From Bradyrhizobium jicamae (GTDB taxonomy: Bacteria > Pseudomonadota > Alphaproteobacteria > Rhizobiales > Xanthobacteraceae), in contig NZ_JAFCKQ010000004.1 in the NCBI RefSeq assembly GCF_018130215.1, positions 218,207 through 282,206 of the forward strand: a stretch of DNA of 64,000 bases, written 5' to 3'. Under the pieces are notes generated by a model. It was given only the letters and a program-made list of their open reading frames with translations, did no database searches and was not told the origin of the DNA. The position numbers and the translations under genes are program-made. This document shows, piece by piece, positions 43,800 through 53,468 of the stretch (the stretch's first letter is position 1; the number at the start of each line of letters is the position of its first letter).

Positions 43800-44020
43800 C
43801 TGACAGGGCACGAAAAGGAGGGGCGCCCACATTGGCAGCTCCTAGGCCACGTAGCCGACGCGATCAGCTTCAGAAACCTAATGCGCGACCCGCCGAAATG
43901 GCCGCGCAGTCGCGACGACGACGAATGACCTAAGCAGTGAGGAAGGGCTGGGTGCCGGGCGATCGACACACGCAATATGTCAATATACTTCGAATGCGCC
44001 GGGATGCGTTGTCGTCCAGG

Positions 44021-44299
44021 TCATCTTATACCCTCGTCGACATCCACCTCGCCACGCTGAGGGTTGCGCGGGACCCAAGCATGGCAAATCGGCTTATCCC
44101 CCGGAATAGCTGCATCCGCTCGTTCGAGGGCCTCGAACGCGGTTGGGCCAAGCTGCGGACTTTGCGCCCATATTGCTACCTCTGCCCGTCTAGAAGCGAC
44201 GGCTTCGCACCAAAGGCAGATTAGCTCGGTACGTCCGGTTGCGCCAATGACTGGCGCGAGGTTCTGGTCACAATTGCCGCAATGTGTGATGAGCTTCAT
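44021..44299 (-). CDS. Small zinc-ribbon protein
   Basis: 92 residues from ATG 44299. Two CxxC pairs (HCGNCDQNLAPVIG and LICLWCEAVASR) make a zinc ribbon at residues 6-35, followed by a helical part. No family name known. The EcfG-type promoter 24 bp upstream supports it as a real gene. Confidence 0.6.
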   Translation of the reverse strand: MKLITHCGNCDQNLAPVIGATGRTELICLWCEAVASRRAEVAIWAQSPQLGPTAFEALERADAAIPGDKPICHAWVPRNPQRGEVDVDEGIR

Positions 44300-44323
44300 C
44301 GGCCTCGTTCCACTGCCGCCTCC

Positions 44324-44348
44324 AACCAAGGAACGAACCGCTCGTTCC
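44324..44348 (-). promoter_or_regulatory. EcfG-type promoter (GGAAC-N16-GGTT)
   Basis: Minus strand, in front of the zinc-ribbon gene. Confidence 0.65.
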
Positions 44349-44422
44349 TAAATGTGTACAAAAAATTGAACCTGAGGATGGTTGAAGCGCGTAATGACCG
44401 TCTTTGTCTTCGCCGCGGGCGG

Positions 44423-44770
44423 TTATGCCCGGATGGCAAGCACCAGCTCTGTGCACTCCATAAGACGCGAGCCGAGCGTCGGGTGAGCTTCACAGGCAGC
44501 TGCCTCGGCCCACAGCCCGATCGCATGCTTCCTGGCCGTTGAACTGCGGCCGAGTTTTTCGATTTGCAAGAAGATAAACCAAATCCAGTGCGTCTCTTTG
44601 CGGCCCTCGTAGAGCTCAGCCGTGATGGTCGCCCACGTCGCCCTGCCGACGAAAAACGCGTTGGAGAAGCGGTGGAAGAGGTTGGTGCAAAAGCCTTCCT
44701 GCAATCCGGCATCATTCCTCGGAATACCGGCAGAAATGTCTGCAAGTTCCTTGCAGCGTGGCAGCGTCAT
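44423..44770 (-). pseudogene. Truncated DUF1810 family gene
   Basis: Reads ITAELYEGRKETHWIWFIFL, QIEKLGRSSTARKHAIGLWA, HPTLGSRLMECTELVLA. This matches the first 80 residues of DUF1810 proteins (HWMWFIFPQ, GLGRS, HPxLGxRLxECT). The last 50 residues are missing, and the N-terminal 30 residues diverge. Confidence 0.65.
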
Positions 44771-44989
44771 GGTGGCCGTTTATCTCTCAAGGCAGCGCGC
44801 TGTGGTTGGAAATCCAGAGTTCTGCGATCGCATCCGTGACGGGAGACATCGAAGGGATCCATGGCAAGACGTCAGTGGCTCACATTCTCCTTCCACCATC
44901 GCGCCGATGGGTCCAGCGACGTCGCCGCCGGGTGCGCGCCACTCGAGGCGCCTCGGTCGGTCATCGACTTGCAGGGTTAGCTGACGGGG

Positions 44990-45027
44990 TGAGCAGACAT
45001 AGGCTGAGCAGACATAGGCTGAGCAGT
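44990..45027 (+). repeat. 15-bp tandem repeat, 2.5 copies
   Basis: Unit CTGAGCAGACATAGG repeated in tandem, in non-coding DNA upstream of the PRC-barrel promoter. Confidence 0.7.
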
Positions 45028-45121
45028 GACACAACGAGATCTTCATTCTCCTCCGCGGGTCAAAAAACACCATTTAGAGCGTCATCAGGCAAAGTCCTGC
45101 TAACCCATCTCTTCCTACCTA

Positions 45122-45146
45122 GGAACCCCTCCTCGACGATCGAGTT
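45122..45146 (+). promoter_or_regulatory. EcfG-type promoter of PRC-barrel-csbD (GGAAC-N16-AGTT)
   Basis: 33 bp from the -10 element to the ATG at 45180. Confidence 0.7.
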
Positions 45147-45179
45147 CATACCGAACTTAAACCTCTGGAGGAGAAGGGC

Positions 45180-45569
45180 ATGAGGAAAGTCATCATCGCG
45201 TGCTTGTTGTCAGGCAGCCTCATCACAAGCTCATATGCGGCCACAACCATGTCGGCCGCTCCGAGCGAAAGCTGGACGGTGACTAACTACTACAAGCAGG
45301 CCGTCTACGATCCTAACGAAAGCAAGATCGGCGACATTGACGACGTACTGATCAACAAATCAGGCCAAGTGACAGGGCTTGTGATTGGCGTCGGCGGATT
45401 TTTGGGTGCGGGCGAGAAGGACGTAATCGTACCCATCACTGCCGTAAAGACCACGAAGAAGAACGACAAGTGGTGGCTTACGCTGGACGAGTCGAAGGAG
45501 AACCTGAAGAGCGCTCCCGGCTTTTCCTATGATAAGGCCAGCACCACCTGGGTGCCGGAGAAGAAGTGA
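45180..45569 (+). CDS. Exported PRC-barrel domain protein
   Basis: 129 residues with GGAGGAG before the start. Signal peptide MRKVIIACLLSGSLITSSYA. PRC-barrel: WTVTNYYKQAVYDPNESKIG, DIDDVLINKSGQVTGLVIGV, GEKDVIVPITAVKTT. Periplasmic. PRC-barrel proteins of this type are common in alphaproteobacterial stress regulons. Followed 38 bp later by csbD and one terminator, so probably one two-gene transcript under EcfG. Confidence 0.87.
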   Translation: MRKVIIACLLSGSLITSSYAATTMSAAPSESWTVTNYYKQAVYDPNESKIGDIDDVLINKSGQVTGLVIGVGGFLGAGEKDVIVPITAVKTTKKNDKWWLTLDESKENLKSAPGFSYDKASTTWVPEKK

Positions 45570-45607
45570 GAGGCGCAAGCTTGCGCATTTTGTAGGAGGA
45601 GGACACC

Positions 45608-45811
45608 ATGGATTGGAACCGCGTGGAAGGTAATTGGAAGCAGGTCAAGGGAAGGGTCAAGGAGCAATGGGGCAAGCTGACTGATGATGATCTGGATGTA
45701 ATCAACGGCAGGCAGGATCAGCTCGAAGGCCGTCTCCAGCAGCGGTACGGTTACGCCAAGGACCAGGCCAAGAAAGAGGTCAACGACTGGTACGGCCGGC
45801 AAAAATGGTGA
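45608..45811 (+). CDS. csbD: CsbD-like stress protein
   Basis: 67 residues: MDWNRVEGNWKQVKGRVKEQ, WGKLTDDDLDVINGRQDQLE, YGYAKDQAKKEVNDWY. A complete CsbD domain. GGAGGA lies 4 bp before the ATG. CsbD proteins are small general-stress proteins of unclear mechanism. Ends before a strong terminator. Confidence 0.92.
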   Translation: MDWNRVEGNWKQVKGRVKEQWGKLTDDDLDVINGRQDQLEGRLQQRYGYAKDQAKKEVNDWYGRQKW

Positions 45812-45830
45812 ACTGACCGCAGTGTTGCGG

Positions 45831-45867
45831 AAAACAGCCCTCCTGAATCGGGAGGGCTGTTTTTTTA
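45831..45867 (+). terminator. Intrinsic terminator after csbD
   Basis: CAGCCCTCC / GGAGGGCTG stem extended by A-T pairs, 7-base loop, run of seven T. Confidence 0.92.
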
Positions 45868-45934
45868 GGGGGTGCTGTGAGCGACTTCCGCATCGCAGGA
45901 CCTCCTTCCTTTGAGCAGGTTCGCCGCGGCGATG

Positions 45935-46597
45935 CTATTTAGTTAGAAAAGTCTCCTCGAAACGGGCGAACAGCGCAACCGGTCCCGGATAGACCTCCAC
46001 ACATCCAGCCTGGCGGAGCAGGTTCTCCGTGAAGCCGCCGCATAGCACACCAATGGTACGGACCTTTGTCTTTCCGGCAGCCTCGGCGTCGTAAGGGGAA
46101 TCCCCGACGGCTAGCGCACAGCTCCCAGTAATCGCAAGTTTCTGAAGAGCGATCTCGAAAATGTCAGTTTCTGGTTTCGATTCGTGAGCCTCGTCGGCCG
46201 AAGTCGTCACGTCGACCAGCTTTCTGATAGCCGCTATATCAAGATATTTTTCAAGCTCATCTCTCTTGGCGGATGAAGCGATCGCGATCAGGAGGCCGGC
46301 GTCCCGCGCACGGTGAAGCAGGTCCGGCACCGCGGAAAATGGCCGGATCAGCGGTAGGTATTTGGCTTTGAAATGCTGGCTCCGCCAGGCGTCGAGCTCT
46401 TCGCCATGATCTCGCTGCGCACTCTCGGACAGGAATACGGGTATGAGGTTGTCGCCGCCTTTTCCGATTTGGCTTCGGATCTGTTCGAAGCTAACGTCAT
46501 GGCCAAACCTCACCATGGCTTCATGCCACGCGATGGCATGTAGATCAATGGAATCCAGCAGGGTGCCGTCAAGATCGAAGATCGCGGCCCGTGGCAA
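45935..46597 (-). CDS. HAD-superfamily phosphatase
   Basis: 220 residues. HAD motifs: nucleophile IFDLDGTLLDSIDLHAIAWH, Ser/Thr motif in LLIAIASSAKRDE, Lys in EAHESKPETDIFEIAL, and acidic motif ALAVGDSPYDAEAAGK. Resembles phosphoglycolate-phosphatase-like or beta-phosphoglucomutase-like members; substrate unknown. AGGGAG lies 12 bp upstream of the ATG and an EcfG promoter 38 bp upstream. Confidence 0.87.
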   Translation of the reverse strand: MPRAAIFDLDGTLLDSIDLHAIAWHEAMVRFGHDVSFEQIRSQIGKGGDNLIPVFLSESAQRDHGEELDAWRSQHFKAKYLPLIRPFSAVPDLLHRARDAGLLIAIASSAKRDELEKYLDIAAIRKLVDVTTSADEAHESKPETDIFEIALQKLAITGSCALAVGDSPYDAEAAGKTKVRTIGVLCGGFTENLLRQAGCVEVYPGPVALFARFEETFLTK

Positions 46598-46634
46598 ATC
46601 AATCTCCCTAAATTAGAGGTCAGGCATGTTGTCG

Positions 46635-46659
46635 AACTTGCTTCTGGGCTGCAGGTTCC
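46635..46659 (-). promoter_or_regulatory. EcfG-type promoter of the HAD gene (GGAAC-N16-AGTT)
   Basis: Minus strand, in front of the phosphatase gene. Confidence 0.65.
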
Positions 46660-47067
46660 AGCTAACCAGCTTGCGACGGGACCCACGCGGGCATGACGCC
46701 CCAGGGCCGGCATGCTCCGCCCAAATTCAGTAACTATCGGGGTCGTAGTACTCTGGCACGCCTTGAGCCGGTGCTTCGGGCAGAGCTTTTGCCGTCTATC
46801 TGGCGCATCAAAGAAATTGGCGTTCCAGCGAGAAAGATGCGCGGGCGGTCGCGACATACGAGACGCCTGCGCCCCGGTGGATGACGGGAAGAGTGGGACC
46901 CTGATATCGCTCCCGCTTCAGCAGCTCCGTGCATATTGGAACGATCGAGCTTGAGAAATCCAGGCCCACTCCGCCATATGCGGGCTAGCTCGCTAGGCGC
47001 GCGCCGATACCTCGCATCCGTGATGGCTTACTTAAGGTCTTCTCGGACCTCGCAAATCCAACCAAGT
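46660..47067. other. Intergenic stretch
   Basis: No supported gene on either strand. Confidence 0.5.
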
Positions 47068-47092
47068 GGAACTTTTCTTCCTCGAGGACGTT
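47068..47092 (+). promoter_or_regulatory. EcfG-type promoter of the PAS kinase pseudogene (GGAAC-N16-CGTT)
   Basis: Perfect consensus; 78 bp before the ATG at 47171. Confidence 0.65.
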
Positions 47093-47170
47093 TGCGGCGA
47101 GCGGTCCGCCGCCGAACTATCTTAGCGACGCTTGGTTTCGGGGCGAGTCTTGGATCGCGGGAGCTGAGGT

Positions 47171-49890
47171 ATGAACATCCAAGAACGAACGCTCCGCGCC
47201 GACGACATTCAGTCGTTGGCGTCTTTGGTTTGGCAGCTCCCTTCAGCTTTCTTTATAGAGAAACTCCCTCTTGCCGTTTACGCCTGTGACGCGCAAGGGC
47301 GCATACTTTGGTTCAATTCCCGTGCAGCCGACCTTTGGGGCCGCTCTCCGCGCATTGGCGACGACAGTGAACTCTTTTGTGGTTCGTACAAGTTCTACTT
47401 CGCCGACCGACCTGTCTCACGCCAACGGACGCCGATGGCCGAAGTCCTGAGGACGGGCATTCCCATCAGGGGAGCGGAGGGGCGTGTTGAGCGACCGGAC
47501 GGCTCCTTCATCTGGGCAGTCGTCCACATAGCGCCGATTATCAACGAGGATGGCAATACAGCGGGTGCTATCGGCTGTTTCCATGAACGTGTCGACGGTG
47601 GGCGGCTGGAAGTTCCCGACGCGCGACCTCAGGATTGGATGCTGGCTCGGGATGATCGCCTGGCCGCGACGTCGGGGCCGGCATCGTCAAGGTCGACCAG
47701 GACGGTCGGATATTGCGTGTCAACCGGCAGCTTTGTCAGCTGACCGGCTATTCCGTCGGCGAGCTTCTCGGGAGAACGGTCTTCCAGGAGACCCTTCCTG
47801 AAGACGTGTCTGCCGACCGCACTCAGTTCGATCGCCAGCTAACGGGCGAGATTGATTGCTACAGCGTTGAGAAAAGAATCTATCGCAAGGACGGTGGTCA
47901 CTTCTGGGCATCCGTGACCTCATCAAGCGTCCGGGATGCGGGCCAGTTCCTATTTGCCGTGCGCGTGCAGCACGACATCACCAACCGCAAGCGCGCCGAG
48001 ATGGCTCTTGCTCAAAGGATGGGAGAGCAGGCCGCCTTATTCGCGTTTTCGGAGCGCCTTCAGCATTGCACGTCTGCCAACCAGATTTATGCAGCCGCGC
48101 TTGACGCCGTCACGCGCGCCTTGGATTGCGAACGGGCCTCGATCTTGCTGCTTGATCGTGCGGGCACCATGCGGTTCGTTGCTTGGCGGGGTCTGTCAGC
48201 TGAGTATCGCCGGGCTGTCGAAGGTCATTCTCCGTGGAACCGGGATGACGTCGATCCGCACCCGATTTGCGTATCGGACGTCTCGCGTGCCGATTTACCG
48301 GACGAGCTGAAGCAGGCAATCGTTCGCGAAGGCATTCAATCAGCGGCCTTCATTCCGATCATGGACGGCGGCAGGCTCAGCGGCAAATTCATGGCCTATC
48401 ACGGCGCGCCATATAGCTTTGCCGATACCGAACTCGATGTCGCCCTCACGCTCGCTCGTCTGCTCGGCTTCAGTCTGGCTCGTCTTGACGCAGAGACGGC
48501 TCGGAGAGTGGCCGAAAAAGATGCGCGACAGCTTGCCGCCATCGTGGAGTCGTCGGAAGACGCGATCGTCAGCAAGGATCTCGAGGGCACGATCCAAACC
48601 TGGAACGACGGTGCGGAGCGTCGGTTCGGCTTTAAGGCGAGCGAGGTGGTCGGGAGATCCATTACGCTTCTCATACCACCCGACCGCCAGGATGAGGAGC
48701 CGCGTTTATTTTGGCGCAGATCAGGGCCGGTCAACGGGTCGATCATTTCGAGACGATCCGCCAGCGCAAGGATGGGACCCCCTTCGACATTTCGCTGACG
48801 ATTTCCCCCATCCGGGACCGCGATGGACGTGTCGTCGGAGCCTCGAAGATTGCGCGGGACATCACCGAGCGGAAGCTTGCCGAGACTCGCCTTCGTGACA
48901 GCGAGCGACGATTGCAGGAACTGCTTGTGGCCATACCGGCTGCGATCTACACCACGGATGCGGACGGAAAGATCACCTATTTCAACCAGCTTGCCGTGGA
49001 CTTCGCTGGCCGAACACCGGTTTTGGGAAGCGACGAGTGGTGTGTGACTTGGAAACTTTACAAGCCGGATGGCACCCCTCTGCCGCACGAACAATGTCCG
49101 ATGGCAATAGCCCTGAAGGAAGGACGCCCGATCCGCGGCGTGGAAGCGGTGGCGGAGCGGCCGGACGGCACCCGTGTGCCTTTCGTTCCGTTTCCGACGC
49201 CCCTGCGAGATAGCTCAGGTAAGATCGTCGGCGCCATCAACATGCTGGTCGATTTGAGCGAGCGCAAACAATATGCAGATGCTGCAATCTTTGCTGTTTG
49301 CCGCTGCGAGGAGGACGAGCAGCGAAGATGCGCGGCGGGTTCTCGATGAGGCAAGCGGCCGAACAGCGGCCATGGCCGCGGCCCAGCGCGTGCTCTATGG
49401 CACGACCGACGCAACCTGTTTCTTCGCCGAAAGCTTCCTGGCTGCCGTGGTCGAGACAATCCATCAAATGATGCCGAACATTTCGATCGATCGATCACCG
49501 GCAAGCGGCACTCTCTCGAATGACATCGCGATGCCGCTCGCCTTGATCCTAAATGAGCTCCTCACAAACGCTGCGAAGCACGGTATTGCCGACCCGCCGC
49601 GGGGAAGGATTCGTGTTGGATTGATGGACCATGGTGGTTCCTTCGAGCTATACGTGGAGGATGATGGACCGGGTTTCGATTTGGAGGAGGCCCGTAAAAC
49701 GTCTTCGGGCCTGCGACTTGTGCTCGGTCTCGCCGTGCGCTGCATCTTCGCGACCGCCCACGACGATCAACAGGTGCGTGCGCGCGCCGAACCGTTTGCA
49801 CCTCTTGGCTGGCTGACGAAGCCTTACACCATGCCTTCGCTGATAAACCTGGTCCAAGCGTCCATTTCGGCACGTGATCTGAGAAATACA
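47171..49890 (+). pseudogene. Multi-PAS HWE sensor kinase with internal deletions
   Basis: Four consecutive frames add up to one large kinase: PAS (PLAVYACDAQGRILWFNSRA), PAS (VNRQLCQLTGYSVGELLGRT), GAF (DCERASILLLDRAGTMRFVA), PAS (AIVESSEDAIVSKDLEGTIQ), PAS (AIYTTDADGKITYFNQLAVD), then the HWE core (NNMQMLQSLLFAAARRTSSE, LILNELLTNAAKHGIADPPR) and a receiver end (GWLTKPYTMPSLINLVQASI). Breaks are near 47670, 48710, 49270 and 49735. At 49270 the sequence jumps from SERKQ to NNMQMLQ, removing the phospho-acceptor His box. The promoter is still intact. Confidence 0.8.
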
Positions 49891-50097
49891 TCTGACCGGC
49901 ACTTAGTCCTGTTGCAAAGCTTTAGGCCGAGAGCCTCCAATTCCAAAAGCCCAACCCAACCCGTTTTCCGGGGTCCCTTGGCAGCACTCCTCGCGAGACA
50001 GTGCCAGCTGCTCATCTTTCAAAGCGATCGAAGCAGAGGCTTGACTCCGAAATTCCAACATTGAATTTTGTTATGCTGAAGATCGGAGGCCCCCATA

Positions 50098-50259
50098 TTG
50101 CACGATTACCGAGAGGCCGCCGAGCGCGTCCTAATCCGTGACCTCGCAACTGACAGGGTTAAGCGCGCGACGTTTGATCGGTTGACGGCCCATCTGATCA
50201 GACTCGTGGACAAGGTCGAGCTGAAGATGCTCAATCGGAGGGCGGTCGAACAACAATGA
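50098..50259 (+). CDS. Small helical protein, first of an overlapping pair
   Basis: 53 residues from TTG 50098, with GGAGG 8 bp upstream: HDYREAAERVLIRDLATDRV, KRATFDRLTAHLIRLVDKVE. The stop overlaps the next ATG (ATGA). Helical, charged, function unknown. Confidence 0.45.
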   Translation: MHDYREAAERVLIRDLATDRVKRATFDRLTAHLIRLVDKVELKMLNRRAVEQQ

Positions 50260-50435
50260 AAATGCTCACTGAGTACTTAGAGCGCGCGGTCGAATTCGAA
50301 AAACTTGCCGCCGCTGAGGAAAACAACGCATTCAGAGCAGAGCTACTAAAGCAGGCGGCGGCTTATCGGAAGCTGGCTGCCCAACGCGCTGAGCGATACG
50401 GACTGCCGATGCCAAGCCCGCCGGAAAACAAATAA
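50256..50435 (+). CDS. Small helical protein, second of the pair
   Basis: 59 residues: MKMLTEYLERAVEFEKLAAA, FRAELLKQAAAYRKLAAQRA, ERYGLPMPSPPENK. The pattern (helical hairpin, YRKLAA-RAE-YGLPMPSPPE ending) recurs in many small rhizobial proteins. Translationally coupled to the gene before it. Confidence 0.6.
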   Translation: MKMLTEYLERAVEFEKLAAAEENNAFRAELLKQAAAYRKLAAQRAERYGLPMPSPPENK

Positions 50436-50447
50436 GGAAATCTGGAC

Positions 50448-50864
50448 TTGCGCTCGACCGTCAATTGGAGCGGAATCAGAGCGGCGCGACAACGGTTGGT
50501 GCTCTGTCGCCTGATGATCGACATCATGAGAAATCTGCACGGTGCCTATGCTCCTGCTAGTGAGCCGTTTGGTAGTCGCCTGGAAACGTTTTTCATCGCG
50601 TTGTGCCTAGCTCTCGGTCAGTTTGAAGAAAAGCCCTTTTCAGTCAGCAAAGTCGCAGCATTTATGCACGTGCCCCGCACGACCGTGCTACGCAGGCTCG
50701 AACGCCTACGCACGTGGGGTCTCGTCCATCAAGAGGGGCGTCACTATTACATCGACGAGAAGGCGCTCAATTCTCTTTTGGGCATGCGCAGCTATCAGCG
50801 TATCAGGAGGCTTCTCGAGAAGGCGGCCAGCGAATTGACCGTTTTGGACACTTTAGCGGATTGA
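50448..50864 (+). CDS. MarR-like winged-helix regulator
   Basis: 138 residues from TTG 50448, or 116 from ATG 50514. A winged helix-turn-helix: EKPFSVSKVAAFMHVPRTTV, LRRLERLRTWGLVHQEGRHY, with flanking helices. Probably a dimeric repressor or activator of unknown signal. It lies between small-protein genes and the HWE kinase gene. Confidence 0.7.
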   Translation: MRSTVNWSGIRAARQRLVLCRLMIDIMRNLHGAYAPASEPFGSRLETFFIALCLALGQFEEKPFSVSKVAAFMHVPRTTVLRRLERLRTWGLVHQEGRHYYIDEKALNSLLGMRSYQRIRRLLEKAASELTVLDTLAD

Positions 50865-50941
50865 CCGCCGCGTTCGCGAAGGCCAAGATACTGTCAGTAC
50901 GCGATGAGTGAGCCTGCTCGCGCACCGTTTTTCCCAGATCT

Positions 50942-52069
50942 TTGCAGTCGTGGTTCGACGGCATTCAATGGAGCCGGCCGGTGCTGTTTGCACACGCATT
51001 CGATAAACCTAACTTGCTCGGCCGGATTCGTCGCTTTCGGAAAAATGCCGCGTGGGTATATGGGTCGGCCATCGGAATAGTCGCTGTAGCCACTCTCGTG
51101 AGGCTAGCACTGCACCACGAATTGTTAACCACAGCACCATTTACGACTTACAGTCTTGCGGTGCTCTGTAGTGCGCTCGCTGGAGGCTTCTGGCCGGGCA
51201 TGGTGACATTGGCGGCTTCTGTGGTCGCGGGCTCAATCTTGTTCCTCCCGCCCGCTTTCAGCGTTGCTCTCGCGGACGGAGCCGGGTGGACGCTGTTGAT
51301 GTTCGCCTTGTTCGGTAGCATCAACGTTGTGTTGATTTCGGGGTTGATCGCCAGCATTTTGTTGCACGACGAACATCAGCAATTCCTGTTTGGAGAATTG
51401 CGACACAGGTCACGAAATTTGTTTGCCGTCGTGCAGAGTATCGTGTCTCGGACCATAGTGGAGAGTCAAACGCTTTCTGAAGCGAAGCAGGCGCTCGAAA
51501 CACGTCTCGCCACACTGGCACGCACGCACGCGATGCTCGCGGATAGTGGGTGGATGGGAGCTCCACTCGACCAGATTGTTTCGGAAGAATTGATGAGCTT
51601 TGCCAATCAGGTCAGCTGCGTAGGCTGTGGCCTGATCCTCAACACGCCGGCCGCACAAACGTTTGCGCTTATCATCCATGAGCTTGCAACGAACGCTGTG
51701 AAGCACGGCGCGCTTTCGCGGCCGGAAGGTCAGGTCACAATTGTGGGACGGATTGAAGCGAGCAAGGGAAATAATCTGTTTCAATTCGCGTGGACTGAAG
51801 TTGGAGGGCCGCCGGTGGAGGCCCCGCGACGTAGAGGATTCGGAAGTTCTATTTTGAGCGGAATGGCCAAACGGTTTGCCCAGAATGTCGATATGGACTA
51901 TCGCCCGGAAGGTCTTACATACGAGCTTCAGGCCTCGCTTGCCTCGATTCAGGCATCTCACGAGGTCAACTCGACCCTAGACGGGGGCATTGGCAACACT
52001 TCTCCCACAAATGCTCGGTTGGCCAATGCCCCGCGCGACCTACGCCTGTCCGCATTCAACGATGTATAG
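50942..52069 (+). CDS. HWE-family sensor histidine kinase with DUF4118 domain
   Basis: 375 residues from TTG 50942. DUF4118-type membrane part with four helices (YSLAVLCSALAGGFWPGMVT, LFLPPAFSVALADGAGW). The phospho-acceptor box is GELRHRSRNLFAVVQSIVSR, and the ATPase part has FALIIHELATNAVKHGALSR and RRGFGSSILSGMAKRFA. It lacks any receiver, so it must signal to a separate response regulator. HWE kinases are the known inputs to PhyR in alphaproteobacteria, so a role above EcfG is plausible (inference). Intact, unlike the similar gene at 14257. Confidence 0.88.
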   Translation: MQSWFDGIQWSRPVLFAHAFDKPNLLGRIRRFRKNAAWVYGSAIGIVAVATLVRLALHHELLTTAPFTTYSLAVLCSALAGGFWPGMVTLAASVVAGSILFLPPAFSVALADGAGWTLLMFALFGSINVVLISGLIASILLHDEHQQFLFGELRHRSRNLFAVVQSIVSRTIVESQTLSEAKQALETRLATLARTHAMLADSGWMGAPLDQIVSEELMSFANQVSCVGCGLILNTPAAQTFALIIHELATNAVKHGALSRPEGQVTIVGRIEASKGNNLFQFAWTEVGGPPVEAPRRRGFGSSILSGMAKRFAQNVDMDYRPEGLTYELQASLASIQASHEVNSTLDGGIGNTSPTNARLANAPRDLRLSAFNDV

Positions 52070-52285
52070 AGGTGGGCTCCCTTGCGAGTGTCGCACGGGC
52101 AGTGTCGAAGGGTGCTTTCATGCAAGATATGAAAGCGCACAAGCCCCGAATTGAAGCCGAGAAATGCGAGCCGATCTCCAGGCTTGCGACCAGCGAAATC
52201 ACAGCGCCGCAGTTCGCCTATCGGCAGGCGTTAGCCGACGACGTGCGAGCGGGTCATCCAGGCATCCAGAGCGGGATAGGGATCT

Positions 52286-52310
52286 GGAACCTTACGATCA
52301 CATGACGGTT
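52286..52310 (+). promoter_or_regulatory. EcfG-type promoter (GGAAC-N16-GGTT)
   Basis: 45 bp before the ATG at 52356. Confidence 0.65.
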
Positions 52311-52355
52311 GGAGTGCTCATTCCGGGCAGAGGAACCTATGAGGGAGGGAATGCC

Positions 52356-52565
52356 ATGAAACGCCAACGGCGCCGCTACGCGCCGCATTCTAACGCGCTT
52401 GAAATACGCCTTGCTGATGAAGCTAGGGAGCTACTTAAGAAGGCGAAGCAACTTTCACCCGGCCCCGAACGTGAGGCGTTGATCGTCAGGGCGCGTCACA
52501 ACGAAGCCGCTGCACGGATGACGGAATGGCTCATGTCGCCGCACGGTTCAAGAACGCCGATCTAG
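52356..52565 (+). CDS. Small basic helical protein
   Basis: 69 residues from ATG 52356 with GGGAGGG upstream: MKRQRRRYAPHSNALEIRLA, DEARELLKKAKQLSPGPERE. Conserved-looking charged helices (AKQLSPGPEREALIVRARHNEAAARM); function unknown. Expressed from an EcfG-type promoter. Confidence 0.6.
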   Translation: MKRQRRRYAPHSNALEIRLADEARELLKKAKQLSPGPEREALIVRARHNEAAARMTEWLMSPHGSRTPI

Positions 52566-52662
52566 ATCAAGCCTGTCGCTCGCATGAAGCCCATTGCCGG
52601 AAGGGAACACCTCCCTGTCACCCGGTTGCATCGAGCACGCGTTGATTGCCAGAAATTTGCCT

Positions 52663-52860
52663 ATGTCCGAGACATTTATCCATAGAGGCGTGACGTTCCG
52701 GGTGACACGCCGCTACGACGATCTATTCGAGATCATTATTCAGGTTGACGGCAAATCGACCCGCAACACCGTACGAACTCGGTTGCCAGAGCTCGCAAAG
52801 CGACGTGCCGAAATGCTCATCAACCGAATGCTGAAAGATAGGACCAGACCTGTATGCTGA
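52663..52860 (+). CDS. Small conserved protein, function unknown
   Basis: 65 residues from ATG 52663: MSETFIHRGVTFRVTRRYDD, LFEIIIQVDGKSTRNTVRTR, LPELAKRRAEMLINRMLKD. A beta-hairpin followed by a helix. A weaker EcfG-like site with 15-bp spacer (GGAAC-N15-GGTT near 52604-52627) precedes it. Confidence 0.5.
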   Translation: MSETFIHRGVTFRVTRRYDDLFEIIIQVDGKSTRNTVRTRLPELAKRRAEMLINRMLKDRTRPVC

Positions 52861-53468
52861 CGGCTCAGTTGGCCGCCCTTTTTATCGCGTGTTGCTTGTC
52901 CCGTGAAAGTGCGGTGCTAACGAAAGTGGAATTGGACAGCCGGACCCCGCGCAATGAATGGTGCGGCGTTCAAAGGTCCATACTGGCAGTGTCCTGCTGC
53001 GAGTGACAAAAAAAGTTCGTCGCACCTCTTGAACCAGATTTCCGCTGTTCTTAGGTCGATTTTCGCCCGGAGGCCTAGTTACCAGCTCCGGAGAAACGAC
53101 ATCGCTAGACTGTCAAGGAGGATGTGCGGGCATTGTCCATCGTCCGGCCGCAGCTTATGCGCCCCTTCGCGCCCAAGAACGGCGGCATCATTCCTTACGC
53201 GGCAAAGGAGAGCCCGCGAGATGGCGAGATATTCGCCGCGGGTCCAGGAGCGTGAAGTGAGCAAGGTCAACTTGTCCTGCTCGACGTGAAGGCCGGTGAT
53301 CGCGTCCTGTTTGGCAAATGGTAGGGAACTGTAGTGAAAATCGAAGGCCAACACCTCTGAGTATGAAGGACAGCCACCTGCTTAGGATCATCGAATACGG
53401 CGGCCTAAGGGCCGTCGACAAGCTGACGGTCATTGATGCTTTCTTCTTGCAACCTATGGAGGAAACCG
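52861..53468. other. Stretch without an intact gene
   Basis: Holds the orphan heat-type promoter. Just before the Hsp20 gene at 53469, TTCTTGCAACCTATGGAGGA has the UUGC...GGAGGA arrangement of a ROSE 3' hairpin, with a stem (CGGCGGCC / GGGCCGTCG) upstream, so the 53469 gene may also be temperature-controlled. Confidence 0.4.
53028..53120 (+). promoter_or_regulatory. Heat-type promoter and orphan ROSE-like leader
   Basis: CTTGAA (53028-53033), 16 bp, CTTAGG (53050-53055), then a GC-rich leader ending AAGGAGG before an ATG at 53121. The promoter and first leader bases are closely similar to those before the Hsp20 gene at 54930 (AGATTTCCG / TGATTTCGG, GGTCGATTTTCGCC / AGTCGATTTTTGCC). No Hsp20 gene follows the ATG; the next one starts at 53469. 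Probably left from a deleted heat-shock gene, or it may drive 53469. Confidence 0.45.

Noticed and set aside
52604..52628. GGAAC-N15-GGTT before the gene at 52663
   Set aside because: Spacer one base shorter than all other sites; not counted in the EcfG set.
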